64,000 nucleotides of DNA from Azadirachta indica (taxonomy: Eukaryota; Streptophyta; Magnoliopsida; Sapindales; Meliaceae). The first letter of the stretch is position 1. The number at the start of each line of letters is the position of its first letter. A program made the translations under genes and the position numbers. Shown here piece after piece: positions 35,791 through 48,066 of the stretch. Below the pieces are notes generated by a model. That model was not told the origin of the DNA, did no database searches, and was given only the letters and a program-made list of their open reading frames with translations. Location of the stretch: the NCBI GenBank assembly GCA_022749755.1, contig CM040452.1:11860350-11924349 (forward strand), read 5' to 3'.

Positions 35791-36250
35791 AGGTATAAAT
35801 GCATGACCTTCGCCCTGTCTCTGATTTTTCGGCTGTTCTTTTCTTGCAAATGACTTCTTTGCTGCACATATACTGCTTTCGACCCCTTGGGCTTCCTTCA
35901 ACCTTGTTCAAGCCGCTTTTTTCTTTGGAAACTCCTTTTAATTGGTAAGCTTTTCTCTCATTTTCTTATTTGTTCTTATTTATATTGCTGGGTTTTTTGG
36001 TCGTGTTTATTTGTTCTTACTGGGTTTTGTTTTTGTGAAGTAGCGTGACTACTTTGCAAGGCATGTATGAGTGTTTCATTTTGGGGTGTTTTTAGTGTTT
36101 AATTTGTATACTAGGCGTAGAAAGTGTTTGTATAAATACTTGTGAATGCATGCTGTAGCCTGATAGAATTTTGTTCTGCTTTCTTCCCGACCTGACTCGA
36201 GCTCGGGTCTAGAACTTTAGGCTCTTCCCTTAGTAACTTGAGCTATTTGC
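35780..36250 (+). promoter_or_regulatory. Putative promoter, leader and 5'-UTR intron of the antisense ORF
   Basis: On the plus strand TATAAATGCATG (about 35794) is followed by a pyrimidine-rich leader (CCTGTCTCTGATTTTTCGG) and a consensus splice donor ATTGGTAAGC at about 35944. The antisense ORF starts at 36251. This is the layout of an ordinary plant gene start, pointing opposite to the LTR promoter. Assignment is by motif order only. Confidence 0.4.
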
Positions 36251-38900
36251 ATGGATTTAAGTTCGATGGATCACATCAACATCTCTTCATCATCCTCATC
36301 TAGCGAGTTCAATACGAACTTCGAGACTTGGAATAACCTTCCCTTTTTTGTTAGGCATGACTACCTGATGATTTATGGCAAAATTTTCTTTAAGATAGCA
36401 GCCCCCCTACAAACAATTTACCCTAACTTTAGAGTTAGGACTCCTGAGTTTGAAAACAGTTTTCCCGAGGCTAGGTAGTCCGAGACTATTATCATCTCTG
36501 ATAGCTCTTCTAATGATATGCAGGGGAACATGAACCTTCAAGGAACCAGAGCTGGAGATCTGGATATTTTCCCAGAACTAGGTAGCACACTAGGTAGATT
36601 GGCCTTTTCTGTTGGGGATGAGACCGTTTTAGGTCGGGCAGTAAAGCTCTGGAATGTTGACACACCTGGGGAATCTTCCTCTAGGGTAAGAGATGGCAAT
36701 GAGAGCCCTGAGGATGATATCCTTAATGTTGACTCTAAAACTACTGAGACCGAGAATGTTGGAAACATTCATAATCCCGTCAGACAATTTAGACTATATG
36801 AGACGGATTGGTTCGTTTCATCTGTAACTTATGCTGACCTCAAAGTTTATAGAAGAATGTACCAGATTCCTGACAACATATATCTCAGGTTGTCCAAAGC
36901 GGACGAATTCTTGAGTGAACATAAGGAGGGAGAAATAGCTCTTTACGAAGAGTTTTTCCACTTCAGGCTTAAGCTGCTTATTCAGGAATATTTCGCCTGC
37001 CCTTTTTACTTCGTCGACATTCCCCCATACCAGTTGAACCTAAATGGCTGACGGGTGTTAACTGAACTCTATGTGATCTGGGCCATTGCTGGAAATCTTC
37101 CTCCTAACATTGAAGAAATTAGGTATGCTTACATATTGAAAAAAAAACCTAAAAACAACCCCGGGTTCTATTATCTTTAGTCTCGATCTCAGACCACCAA
37201 AATAGTGACTGGCACCCCGACATGCAATAAAGACTAGAAATATAAATAGTTTTTCATGGGGGGAAATTAGGATTAGTCTTTAGAATGCGCGAGTATGGGC
37301 GGTTGTGTACCCATTGCTTTTAACCGATAAGGTAGTTTTGGCTCATATTTTGGTTCTTATCTTGTTGTTTTATACTGATTTGACCAGTGATTTATTTCAC
37401 TCCTCCTTTTTTGTTTTATAGTTGACTTGTGGGGAAAGGCTCCTCCGCTTGCCAACGCTGCCTTAGAGAGAATTTTTGCTGGTAGAGCTGTTGCTAGTGA
37501 CTAGAGGAATCTTCTTTCTTCCGATTCCTTGGTGGACTCAAGTTTAGTGGCATTTGCCCTAACTCGGGAAGAATTTCTTGCAGGTAAAAGAGAAGCAAAA
37601 ACAGGGAAAAGTGAATACTTTGAATCCCAACCTTAATTTTATGCCCATTGACTTTCAAACCATTTTATTATTATTATTATTATTTTTAATTTTGTGCAGA
37701 GATGATGGCTTCAAAACAATCAGGGAGATGCTCTGCAACAGGGAAAGGTGCCTCAAGCAACTTATAAGCACTGCTTCAAAAATCCAAACAAGGGAATAGA
37801 AAGATAGGCTCGGGCCCCGGTCAGGCTTCTAAGAATCTTCCACTCAATTAAATCAAGAAAGCCCCTGTCAAGCTTGGTTTAAAGGATGAAGAAAAGAGCC
37901 TAGCATTGGTCCTAGAGAAAGGGCTTGAAGTCCTCCTAAAGAGGCCTACAGATTAGATCGAAAAGTAAGGGGAATCGACGAAGTCACAGCCTTTAAAACG
38001 GCGAAAGAGCCTGATCGTAGGCTCGGATAAGAGCGCCTTAAAAGGGTGGTCAAGTGTTTCTTGAAGACTTTTCTGAAAATAAGCAAGGGGATTATGCTCA
38101 TCTAACCCTGACCATGAGTGACCTTGGGGTATTCATCTCTCCTGCCATTGACGAAACCATTAAAAATAAGCCAACAGAGGACATGTTAAACCTCCTCTAT
38201 ATGTGGGCTTGTCAGGTTAGATTTTTATTCCTCTCTTCCTTTTTTCATATTATCCGACTCCTTGTCTCTTAAGTAATTTTCTTGCCTCACAGCTCGTTCA
38301 TGGCCTGTTCATTTATAAAGAGAGAGCTAAAGGGAATTTTTTTGCTGTTGCCCTGACTCAAGAGACAATCTCCAAGCTCAAAGCAGAGAACGATGAACTA
38401 TTGAGAGAAGTCAAGGAAATTGAGAAGAAGTGGGAGCACTTCAAAACCCAACTATTCGAAGAGAGGAAGAAATGGGATTTGGAGCGTTCCTAGCTCAAGT
38501 TCATAATTTCTAATTTGATGGCTCGTAAGGCTGAGTTGGAGAGTAAGTTGGCCACTGTGGATGACCGCATTTAAAAGGCCAAGGACGACGGAGTCGATGA
38601 AGGTGTGGACACTGTTTACAAGATTCTCTACTTCATTGACCCAAGCTACAATATTTCTTACATCTACTGTGCTCTGGGTCGCAATCTCCCTGAGGTAGAC
38701 TCTTCGAAGGCCGGGTCTCTTGATGCAAAAGGCATAGCAGAAGAAATTCCCAAGGCTCGTGGTCAGGGAAACGTTCCACCAAACGTTGAACAGTAGCCTT
38801 TTGGTCCTCTTACATCTGTGACGGCTTAGAATCCTCTGGATGCTGAAGTTGTTGGCCAGCCTACTTTTGGAACTGTTGTCTCCTCAGACAAATAATTATT
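36251..38900 (+). pseudogene. Antisense accessory ORF of a Tat-lineage gypsy element (gypsy-type 'transposon' domain), decayed
   Basis: From MDLSSMDHINISSSSSSSEF at 36251 the frame runs to TAG at 36476-36478, then resumes (36518-37051) with a segment like the Pfam 'putative gypsy type transposon' family: RLYETDWFVSS, then RRMYQIPDNIYLRLSKADE, then IALYEEFFHFRLKL. TGA at 37049 interrupts a continuation (VLTELYVIWAIAGNLPPNI). Later parts include a coiled-coil-like stretch (ETISKLKAENDELLREVKEI, about 38370) and an acidic tail ending near 38895. At least two GT..AG introns are visible (37584-37699 and 38215-38292); the second restores the frame exactly (WACQ/LVHGLF). Several in-frame stops make this a pseudogene. 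Its position between pol and the 3' LTR, on the opposite strand, matches the antisense extra ORFs described for Tat/Retand/Grande-type elements. Its function in the family is not established. Confidence 0.65.
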
Positions 38901-39631
38901 TTATGTAGTAGACTTATAATCTCAACTTGTAGGGTTTTTTTGATGTACCTATCCGATTTTAATGGAAAATCTAATATTTTTATCTTTGAGCTTGTCTCTT
39001 TATTTAACTTCTGTTTGAATGATCGGCTTCTAGTAGTTAAATAATGTATAAGATTTTCCATCAGAGTTCTTAGTTAGCATCTCTCTGAATGCAAAAACTT
39101 AGAAGTGAAAATTTTCTTCGTATGAAAATCTTCTTAATACTTGCGTATATGAGAATAGCTGACTTGATTGCGATAATTTTGATCGGTTTTTTCTTGATCA
39201 TCATACGCAATCATTTTCCCTCGACTATTGCATGGTTAACTTTGAGTTACAGTACAGCTGCTGCACAAGGTTGATTTTTTGTCAATTTGATGCTGCTCAA
39301 CCTTCTTAGATCCATGTTTGATCCGAGATTATTATCAATGACTTCGAATCGATGCTTTGTGGATTCGAAGTTGATCTCTTAAGATCAGTATTTTCTAAAT
39401 TTGAAGAGATTTTGTTGCCTTTTTAGATTGAAATTTTGTTAATCTGTGGCCAATTTGGTCAGTCAGTATTTTATTGACCATTATGTTTGTGTGACCTAGA
39501 TCGGTATTTTTTTTACTTAGGATCGAGACAGATAGCGACTTCATTGCTTGTTAGGTAAAAAAAAAAAAATTGCGCAAGTGCAGAAAGTCGAATTTTATCA
39601 GTATAGTTACAACCTTACTACATTGCTATGA
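38901..39631. other. Spacer between the antisense ORF and the 3' end of pol
   Basis: Internal, non-coding part of the gypsy element where the two convergent units meet. It probably holds the 3' UTRs of both. There is a poly-A run at about 39557. No domain is recognisable in any frame. Confidence 0.4.
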
Positions 39632-42600
39632 TCAAGGATAGTAAACCTTTAACATTTTCGCATTGCATGATTTCTTCACTTCCCTTCCATTAGGGTATTG
39701 TAATTTATATACACCTGACTTTACAACCCTAATGATCTTGTAGGGTCTCTTCCAGTTTGCACCCGAAACTCCTTCTCTAGGCTTCTTTGTGTTCAAGGTG
39801 ACCCATTTTAGGACCAAGTCATCTTCTCTGAATGCCTTGGAGCAAACCCTCTGGTTGTAATATTTGGCCACTTTTTGTTGTTAGGTAGCCGTTTTTAGTA
39901 GGGTTTGATTTCTCTTTTCCTCGAACAGATCCAAGTTATTCCACATGTTTTCTTCATTCTGAGCTTTATTAAAATGGTTGACTTAGTGTGTCGGGACGTT
40001 AACTTTCATTGGTGTAATCGCTTGGAAACCGAATGCCAGTGAGAAAGATGTTTCACCAGTAGCAGTTTTCGCTGTGATTCTGCATGCCTATAACACTTGA
40101 GGAAGCTCATTTACCTATACTCTCTTATTATTACTTAGATTCTTCTTTAAAGTCTTCTTTATGATCTTGTTCACGGCTTCTACCTAACATTAGCTTTTGG
40201 ATGGGCTAGGATTACCAACTTGAGGTCGATGCTCAAGTCAGAGCAAAAGTCTTTGAAGCGGTTATTATCAAATTGCTTCCCGTTGTCAGCAATCAGGACA
40301 TGTGGCGCACCACACCTATAAACCAAATTTCTTTCTACGATCGTAGTAACGTTTCTCAGTAATGGTGGCTAGAGATTCAGCTTCGGCCCACTTGGTGAAA
40401 TAATCCACTGTGACTATGGTATACTTCATTTGAGCTTTTCCAATGGGTAGTGGCCTGATGAAATCTAGTCCCCACTAGGGGAAAGGCCAGGGGCTAAGTA
40501 ATATGGTCAGTTTTTTGGGCACTTGTTTTGGCACGTCGCCATGGAATTGACAACTTTGCCATGATTTGGTGACTTCAGTCGCATCTTGTTACAACGTTGG
40601 CTAGTAGTACCCTCGTTTTATGACTCAGTGTGCTAGAGATCAGGCTCCCCTATGATCACCATATATTCCTATGCGGGTTTCTTTGAGCACATAATCTACT
40701 TCTGAAGGTAATAAACATCGCAGATATGATAGCCTATGTCCTCTTTTGTAGAATAGCCCATTCATGATGAGGTATCTGGCCCACTTGTTCTTGACTCTTC
40801 TTGCCTCTTCTTTATCATCGGGCAATTTACCCCTTTGCAGATAATCTTAAATTAGATCCATCTAAGTTTGCTCCTTACTATACTTTAGTACGTGTATGAC
40901 AAAAGAGTTTCTTTGGTCGATGCTTTTTGATATTAAAAACTCAATTGGGATCGACCTTGGTATCCTCCTCTGCAGCGATGATGATAGCTTCGCGAGGGCG
41001 TTAGCTCGGTTGTTTTCCCCTTTGGGGACTTGTCCCATACCAACCTTCTTTATTTTACCTATCAGCTGCGAGGCTTTGTCCAAATAGGCCTATATATTTC
41101 TTTCCCGAGCCTGAAATTGTCCGTTTATTTGATTTATCACCAACTGCGAATCACCCTTAATATTCAAGCATTGAACTCCGAGTGCCTGTATGAGGTTCAG
41201 ACTAGCCAATAACACCTCATATTCGATTTCATTGTTCGTGACCTTAAAGTCAAACCTGAGTGCTAAGCTATCTCTTTGTTGTTTGGCCCTACGAGGATCA
41301 TCTTTACTCCTCTCCTTGTATATTTGAAGCACCTTCTATATACAAATGCCATATAGGCTTGGGCAAGGCTTCGAGTCTTTGGGCACCTGCAGCTTCCTCG
41401 ACTTGGCATATTGCACGATTTTCTAAAATAGACTGCTCCACAATAAAATTTGCTAGAGTCTGAGCCTTTATTTCCTTACATGACTTGAAATCCATATCGA
41501 ATTCGCTAAACTCCACATTCCATCTCACCAATCTTCCAAAAAGGTTTGTTTGTGGAGAATTTGTCTTAGTGGCTAGTTCGTTAATACCATTATCCGATGT
41601 GCTTGAAAGTATGGTCGTAATTTCCTGGTGGCCACTATAAGTGCATACCTCATTGATAATGTTTTAGAGGATATCTCTAATCTGTGGACTAATTAGGCAT
41701 GAAGGACTTGTCAGGTAGTGCTTTAGCTTTTGAAAGCTTTACTCATACTCATTCGTCCACCGCATGTTCTTCCCTTTCTTTATGAGTTGCAAAAAATTGA
41801 AAACATTTGTTGGTGGCCTTCGAAATAAATTTGCTGAGGGCTGCTAATTTCTCGGTTAGACTATATAACTCTTTCAGCGTAGAAGGTGGCTTCATGTTCA
41901 GCATTACTTTGATTTTCTTGGGGTTAGCCTCAATTCTTCTTTTGCTGATCATAAACCTCAGAAACTTTCCTGAACTTATTTCGAAAGTGCATTTCTTTGG
42001 ATTCAGCTTTATCATGTATTTTCTGAGGAGCAGAAAGATTTCCTCCAGATGCCGAAAGTGGTCATCCATACTCATAAACATCATAATCATGTTGTCCACA
42101 TATACTTCCATTGTTTTCTCGATTAAGGGTTTGAACACTCAGTTAACTAATCTTTGGAAGGTGGCCCTGGCATTTTTCAACTCAAAGGCATTACCTTATA
42201 ATAATATAGCCCTTAGTCGGTGATGAAAGCAGTTTTTCCCTAGTCGGTCTCATACATTTTGATCTGATTGTAGCCCGAGAAAGCATCCATGAAGTTCAAA
42301 AGCCTATGACCCGCCGTGGCATCAACTAGCTCGTCAATTCTTGGAAGCGAGAATCTGTCCTTGGGATATGCCTTGTTCAGATAAGTGAAATCTACACACA
42401 TTCTCGATTTCCCACTTGACTTCTTCACCATGACTACATTGGCGATTCATTTCGGGTATTAGACTTCTCTGATAAAACCAGCCCTTAAGAGTTTATCAAT
42501 CTCTACCCGATTCTTTTTTGTCTCACAAGTTTAAAGGCAAGATTCACCGCAAGGTGATGGGATCTTATCTCAGGGTCGATGTCGGGCAGATCATCATGTA

Positions 42601-44997
42601 TCCATGTGAAGACGTCCGTATATTTTCTCAAAAATCTTCCCAACTTCCTTTTCTCATCCTCTAGTAGCCCGGACCCAATTTTAGTCGCCTTCTGAGGGTT
42701 CTCTAGATATAAAACCACTTCCTCCAGTTGCTCTGCAAGCTCAACTATAGAACTGCTACCCTGCCAAGTAGATCTTGACTCCAGCTGTTGTAAGATTCTC
42801 TCCTACTCTTGAGCCTCATTGCTATCATCCATTACCTTTATATTTCGGGTGTCAACGCAGTATGTTTGCTTTGAAGAGATTGTGAAGCAACTCCTAACTT
42901 GTTTTTGATCTTCTCGTACCACGCCAATTCCTTCTCTAACTCGAAACTTGAGATTCAAGATGCTTTCTACCGTTTTAGTTAATCTTAGGAATGGCCTTCC
43001 TAAGACTATGGAATACGGCAGATTTAAATCAATCACCTAAAAAGTCACCATGGTGGTCTTTTGGTACAGTGGGCTCCCCATGGTAACTGGCAATTATACT
43101 GTACCAATGAGGATGGTGTAGGATTCTGTAAATTCGTACAAAGCGGTGTCGACCAGACCTAACCTCAGATCCTCGATATTCAACAAATCTAAGGTGTCTA
43201 TGGAAATAATGTCAGTCGAGCTTCTAGTGTCTATCAGAATCCTGTTAATTTTAGTCGACTCTATTCCCAATGTGACCACTAAGGCATCATTGTATGGGTA
43301 ACTTACTCTCACCTCGTCGTCATCTGTAAACATGATCGGTATGGTAGCTATTTGGGGCTTCTTTTTCGCCAGCACATTCGTAACGCATGCATTGGGGACC
43401 GAATTCGACAGGGAATATTTTGAGTAATTTTTCCTGCCTTTATTTGACTTCCCTGCCAATGTCGGCCCTTTTGAGATAACTATACTCCTTCTTCTCAGGT
43501 CCTTATTCGAACTTTCCTTATTGGCTTGACTTACCCTTTCTTACAAATGATCTACATACTAATCAAGATATCCATTTCTAATCAATACCTCAATTTGCTC
43601 ATTCAGATCCAAGCATTCATTGGTCGTGTGCCCATGGTCCCAATGGAATGCACACCCCTTGTCCTTGGGCCTTTTCGCCGAATTCATCTTCAGCGGTCGA
43701 GGATCCAAGACCAATAACCCTGAGTCCTTGATGTCCTCGTAAATGTTAGCCAAAGACGAATTTAGCGACGTGAACTTCCGCTTATCCTGCACCTGCGAGA
43801 CTTTCTTTGCCCCTTTCTTTGGTCGAGGCGGGAATTTGTCTTTCTTGGGTACTTTACCACCTGAACAATCAACTTTTAACCTCAGGTAATCCTACTCCCT
43901 TCTTAGCCAGGACTTTCTATCACGTGAGCTTTCCCTTTTCCTTCCTTTCGCTCGTGAGGTGCTTGGTCCTTCGCGAGATCCATTTGTTCTTTCTTCTTTT
44001 TATCTGAAGATAACTTGATCCTTTATTTGGATCTCGTCTAATATCTTTTTTCGAGCCTGCTCATAAGTTGTCACATTGTTTCTATAGATTGCATACTAGG
44101 CTTTCTCTATACGCAATCTCTTTCTTAATCCTTCCAATACCAAAAGATGATTAAAAGCTCTCAGCTCCCCCTTAAACTCTCTTCTTGACCTTGCCTCAAC
44201 ATCAGCAGTGAGCTCATGTTTTGGTGAGTAGGTGTTGATTCCCTGAATTCGTTAATGAACAAATCACATAGCTGAGTAAAACTTCTAATCGAATCTAGCT
44301 TTAGATTCTTGAACCATTTTTGAGCTTGTCCCTCTAGCGTCAAGGGGAAAGATTGGCACATTTGGAGCTTAGTTAAACCTTGAGTATGCATCATTTTCCT
44401 GAAGAACTCTACATGCAAAACCGGGTCAGACATTCCTTTATAAGAGGTAATCTGTGGCATCTTGAATTTTCAGGGGAGGGCCAAATCTTGGACCTCTCTC
44501 ATAAAGGGAGATCCAAGGCTCATTCTCACTCTAGCTCTCCTCTGTTCATTTTGCTTCTTTTTTGCCTCCAATTCCTCCAACAAGTCTTTGAGGCACTCCT
44601 CCATTTCTTGCTTGTTTATTGCTTGGGGAGCACGATTTTCACCTTAAACTTCCTTCGACTTCATATCCTATTTGGCTTCAAGTAAGTCTGCGTACATCGA
44701 GACTTCCTTCTCCTTTTGCCTTTTTTGGTTCAAGTACGAGCGTATGTTGTACAAGTGCAAACTCTGCTTGGCGGTGCGCTTCGAATTGTTCTCACGAGCA
44801 TGGTGGTCATGTAAGAACTGTGAGATTGGATTCCCCTGTATGGTGACAGGCGCATTGGGACCCAAGTTACTTCATTTTCCGTGGAATGGTTGCTCCACCG
44901 CCTTTTCTTTTCCTTTCTAGAATGCAGTGTACCTTTTTCCTCTCAAAGGCTCAACTTGCAGCAAGTCATGATCGTTGCCATTACCTTTAGAGCCCAT
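39632..44997 (-). pseudogene. Ty3/gypsy (Tat-lineage) gag-pol, degenerate
   Basis: In minus-strand order: gag with a capsid-type core (44460-44161; LTLEGQAQKWFKNLKLDSIR and INEFRESTPTHQNMS); a C/H cluster (about 43700; CAFHWDHGHTTNECLDLNEQ); protease (43459-43094; RILIDTRSSTDIISID, where the usual DTG or DGG is DTR); reverse transcriptase (42431-41749; CVDFTYLNKAYPKD, DAFSGYNQIKM, and VYVDNMIM where the active YVDD is YVDN); RNase H (41531-41090; LYIEGASN, NNEIEYEVLLASLNLIQALG); integrase zinc domain (about 40825), core (GLDFIRPLPIGK near 40470, VTVDYFTKWAEAE near 40400) and C-terminus (39871-39632; WKRPYKIIRVVKSGVYKL). Many stops and frameshifts, plus changed catalytic residues, show that it is inactive. 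The gag start is taken as the ATG at 44997. Confidence 0.88.
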
Positions 44998-45424
44998 TCT
45001 CTGAGAATCGCCATCCCTTTTGTCAAGAATGGTGACGACGTGTGCATATAAACAATGTCGACGGTGTAAGCTCATGAGAAAGGGCTACATATAGGCGATT
45101 GATGTAACAACGACAAGCAACGACGGCAGGTGGTTGCAATTGAAAGGTGATGATTATGTTTTGATTTTGTGAAATTAGGATCTGGAGTTAAGAGCTTAAG
45201 GAATTTTCTTTTGTATTATTTTATTAATTTTTTTAATATTATATATTTTAAATTGTACCCATTTTCTTTTTTATTATTTTATAAATTTTAATTAATATTA
45301 TATATCTAAATTAAACCAATTTAACTTTTAGATTTGATTATTATTTTTATTAGATAACTGAAACTTATGTTAAGATGTATAAGTTAAATTAATTGTAAAA
45401 ACGATTTTACCCTTATATTGTTAA

Positions 45425-45582
45425 AAAGTTTTAAACGGACATTAAAAGTTTTAATTTATTGAAATATTTTTGATATTTTTATACTATAATGTAACATCAA
45501 AATATTTTTTCTATTATAATATAATTTTTTTTTACAATCTATTGATATTACAACAAATATCAATGTACGATATGAACCCTAT
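45425..45582 (-). repeat. Right arm of inverted repeat flanking the gypsy region
   Basis: Reverse complement partner of 34366-34520 (see there). It lies about 430 bp beyond the gag start. No LTR is recognisable between the gag start and this repeat, so the 5' end of the retroelement has been lost here. Confidence 0.45.
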
Positions 45583-45589
45583 AATAAAG

Positions 45590-47774
45590 TTAGATAGAGT
45601 GTGTTATCACTGAGTCTTCGTGACATATATGATTCTTTTAGAAATTATAAAAATAATTCCATTAAATTATATCTTTAAAATGTTATTACCTATTATGAAG
45701 AATAGGATTTTTCTCTAAATTATCATTGGGTAGCTTAAAATTGAGGTTTATCTAAAATTTATTAAAACAATATTATCCTAAATATTATAATAGTTGAAAG
45801 TTAAAAATTTTTAAAAAAAATTTAAAAATTTATAATTTTAACCACATCAACTGCCTAACAAATGGTAGCGTACTAGCATATGCTAATATTTATTAATAAC
45901 TCATATTATTATTTTTATTCTAAAAAATTAAAAAAATTGAATATGTGAAATAACATAAATTATTTTATAAATTCTAACAGTTTATTTAAATAAATAAATT
46001 TTTAGGATAAAGCTATTTTACAATACTCATTGAAAAAAAAGTATTTTTATTTTTGTTTATATTTAAAAATTGAAAAAATTTATTTGTTGTAATAATTTAT
46101 GACAATTAATAAAAAAATGCTATAATTAATCCATCCCCTCCACATGAAGAAAATCAAATGAGGCAAATTTTACTTTCACAGATTCAATATAGAAACGAAA
46201 TCATCAGGCACAAATTTAAAAATATCAAACCCGTGTGTTGATTCTCACTATTCCGAGGCAGCTTTACTTTTCCCGATTACAGGTAACCATTTATCCAATT
46301 CTGTTCGAGCTAAGGTTTAGGGATTTTATTCAGTTCTCATTTTTCAATTAGGGAGCTTATAATTTGTTCAAAACTGTTTGAATCGTAATATTATTATTTC
46401 AGTTTGGTGATATTTACTGTAACTATCTGTAAAACTAGTTGGATTATTCTGTTGAATTGTAGCACGTGTAACGCCGGTGCTTTTAATGGAAGTGGGCGCA
46501 GAGGGTTTTCGAGAATAAGTACGTAAATTATTTACCTGAAACAGGTATAGGCATGCTAGAGCTCATTTTGCAATCTTAGAAATTTTCTTCAATTTAATTT
46601 CTCTGAATCTGTTCTACCCTCTTAATGCTTTTGATGGCTAACTTAACCTAATTGTGTGGCAATCCTAAAGCTTGTATTCTATGGTTTGCTTGAGTGAGAG
46701 ACTGATTATGAGTAAGTGCTTAGATTTGTTAGCTTTAACTGTTCCTTTTTGGTGAGATTTCTTTTTTTTGGGAGAAAAAAACTGTTAGCAAAAAGAATCA
46801 TCAAGGCCACAACTGTTATTAAGTATTACTGGTCTATAAGTGTTACTTTATTTCCATGGATTCTGGGAATTATTTTGAAGCTGTTTTCCCTTTTAGGACA
46901 AAGGGAACTTGGTGATTCTTTCTTCTTTCTATCTTTGACTGTTGTCTGTGAATTTTGTACGCAACATTAATTACAGTTCAATTTTGTGATTATAAGCTTT
47001 GGTGAGATTTGAATGTTGAGATATTTTGCTTGGAAGTGGCTGTGTCATGAATCAATGGGGCACTGAAAATTGACCTTTATTTTCTAAAGAAGAGTGCAGG
47101 GCATGCTCTCATCAAGAGTGTACAAGTCACCTCTTCTATAGGATGCTTTTGCTTTTGGTTAGGGGTTCAAGGCTGAAACTCTCTGGAAATGTGCAGTAGC
47201 AACTCTGTGTTTGGTAATATGGCAAGAAAGAAACAATTGTATAGTTTGGGAGAAAAGAGATAACAATACTGAAATATTGTGGGATATAGTCTGTCTATTA
47301 GCTTTGTTTTGGGCTTTAGTACAGTATATATAGGTTTTTTTTTCCCTTCACTTGGGTTTTTCACTTTCTTAATGATCAGCTAGTCACATTACTCTGCTGA
47401 TTCATCATCTTCTGTATGATTTTCAGTTTCTTATTAACATGGTCGGTGTACAAGTTATTATTATTGGTTAGTGTTCTGCCGGTGTTTTCATAACATTTCT
47501 CTGCTAGGATCAGTGTGGACCTTTTTCTTAAAAGTTAGAAAGGATCTTGTAGGTTCATTTGCACTTTTGACTATTCTGTAAATTTATAGGCAAAAGCTTG
47601 TACCTTCTAGTTCTATTTCGAGTACATTGATGTACTGGAAGTAAGAAGATTCTTTTTGCATGTCCTGAAATGTATGAAGATCTATTATTCCAATTTGGGT
47701 TGAAAATAGTAGTGACATGTTTTTCTTTGTTTGTTTCTAATATCAATCTCTTTTAAACTGCTGTGGCACAGTCA
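45590..47774 (+). promoter_or_regulatory. Intergenic DNA, then promoter and 5'-UTR exons/introns of the 70-aa protein gene
   Basis: 45590-46150 is AT-rich without features. From about 46180 the sequence is less AT-rich. GATTACAGGTAACC at 46278-46287 looks like a 5'-UTR splice donor. A possible middle non-coding exon (about 46462-46515) begins after TTGAATTGTAG. GGCACAG at 47770 is a good acceptor just before the start codon. These leader exons are inferred from splice motifs only. Confidence 0.4.
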
Positions 47775-48066
47775 ATGAATCCATCGCGCAATGCCATTGT
47801 TGCCACTGGCTTAGTGGCTTTTGCTGCTGCTGGGTTGGCGTTTCCATTTTACATGGCGTAAGTATATTGCTTTCTTGGTAGCAAAGTATTTATTGTTGAG
47901 ACAGCTGAACTTAACAGTATGGTTTGTTTCATCCAGGTCATCAAGGAATGGGCCTGTGATTGACTCATCGAAGCCGCTTCCTCCCCAGGCAACTTTTCGA
48001 GGGCCTTACATAAACACTGGGTCACGTGACATAGGACCCGATCACCAAACTTATCCAAAGAAATAA
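47775..48066 (+). CDS. Small single-pass membrane protein, 70 aa, uncharacterised plant family
   Basis: Two coding exons, 47775-47857 and 47937-48066, join through GC/G in frame and encode 70 residues starting MNPSRNAIVATGLVAFAAAG. Residues about 7-27 form one membrane helix rich in alanine and glycine. It is followed by a conserved-looking hydrophilic tail with DSSKPLPPQATFRGPYINTG and GPDHQTYPKK at the end. The ATG follows directly on a splice acceptor, which explains why no upstream codons extend the frame. Size and layout recall small accessory subunits of organelle membrane complexes, but I do not recognise the family with certainty and assign no function. Confidence 0.75.
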
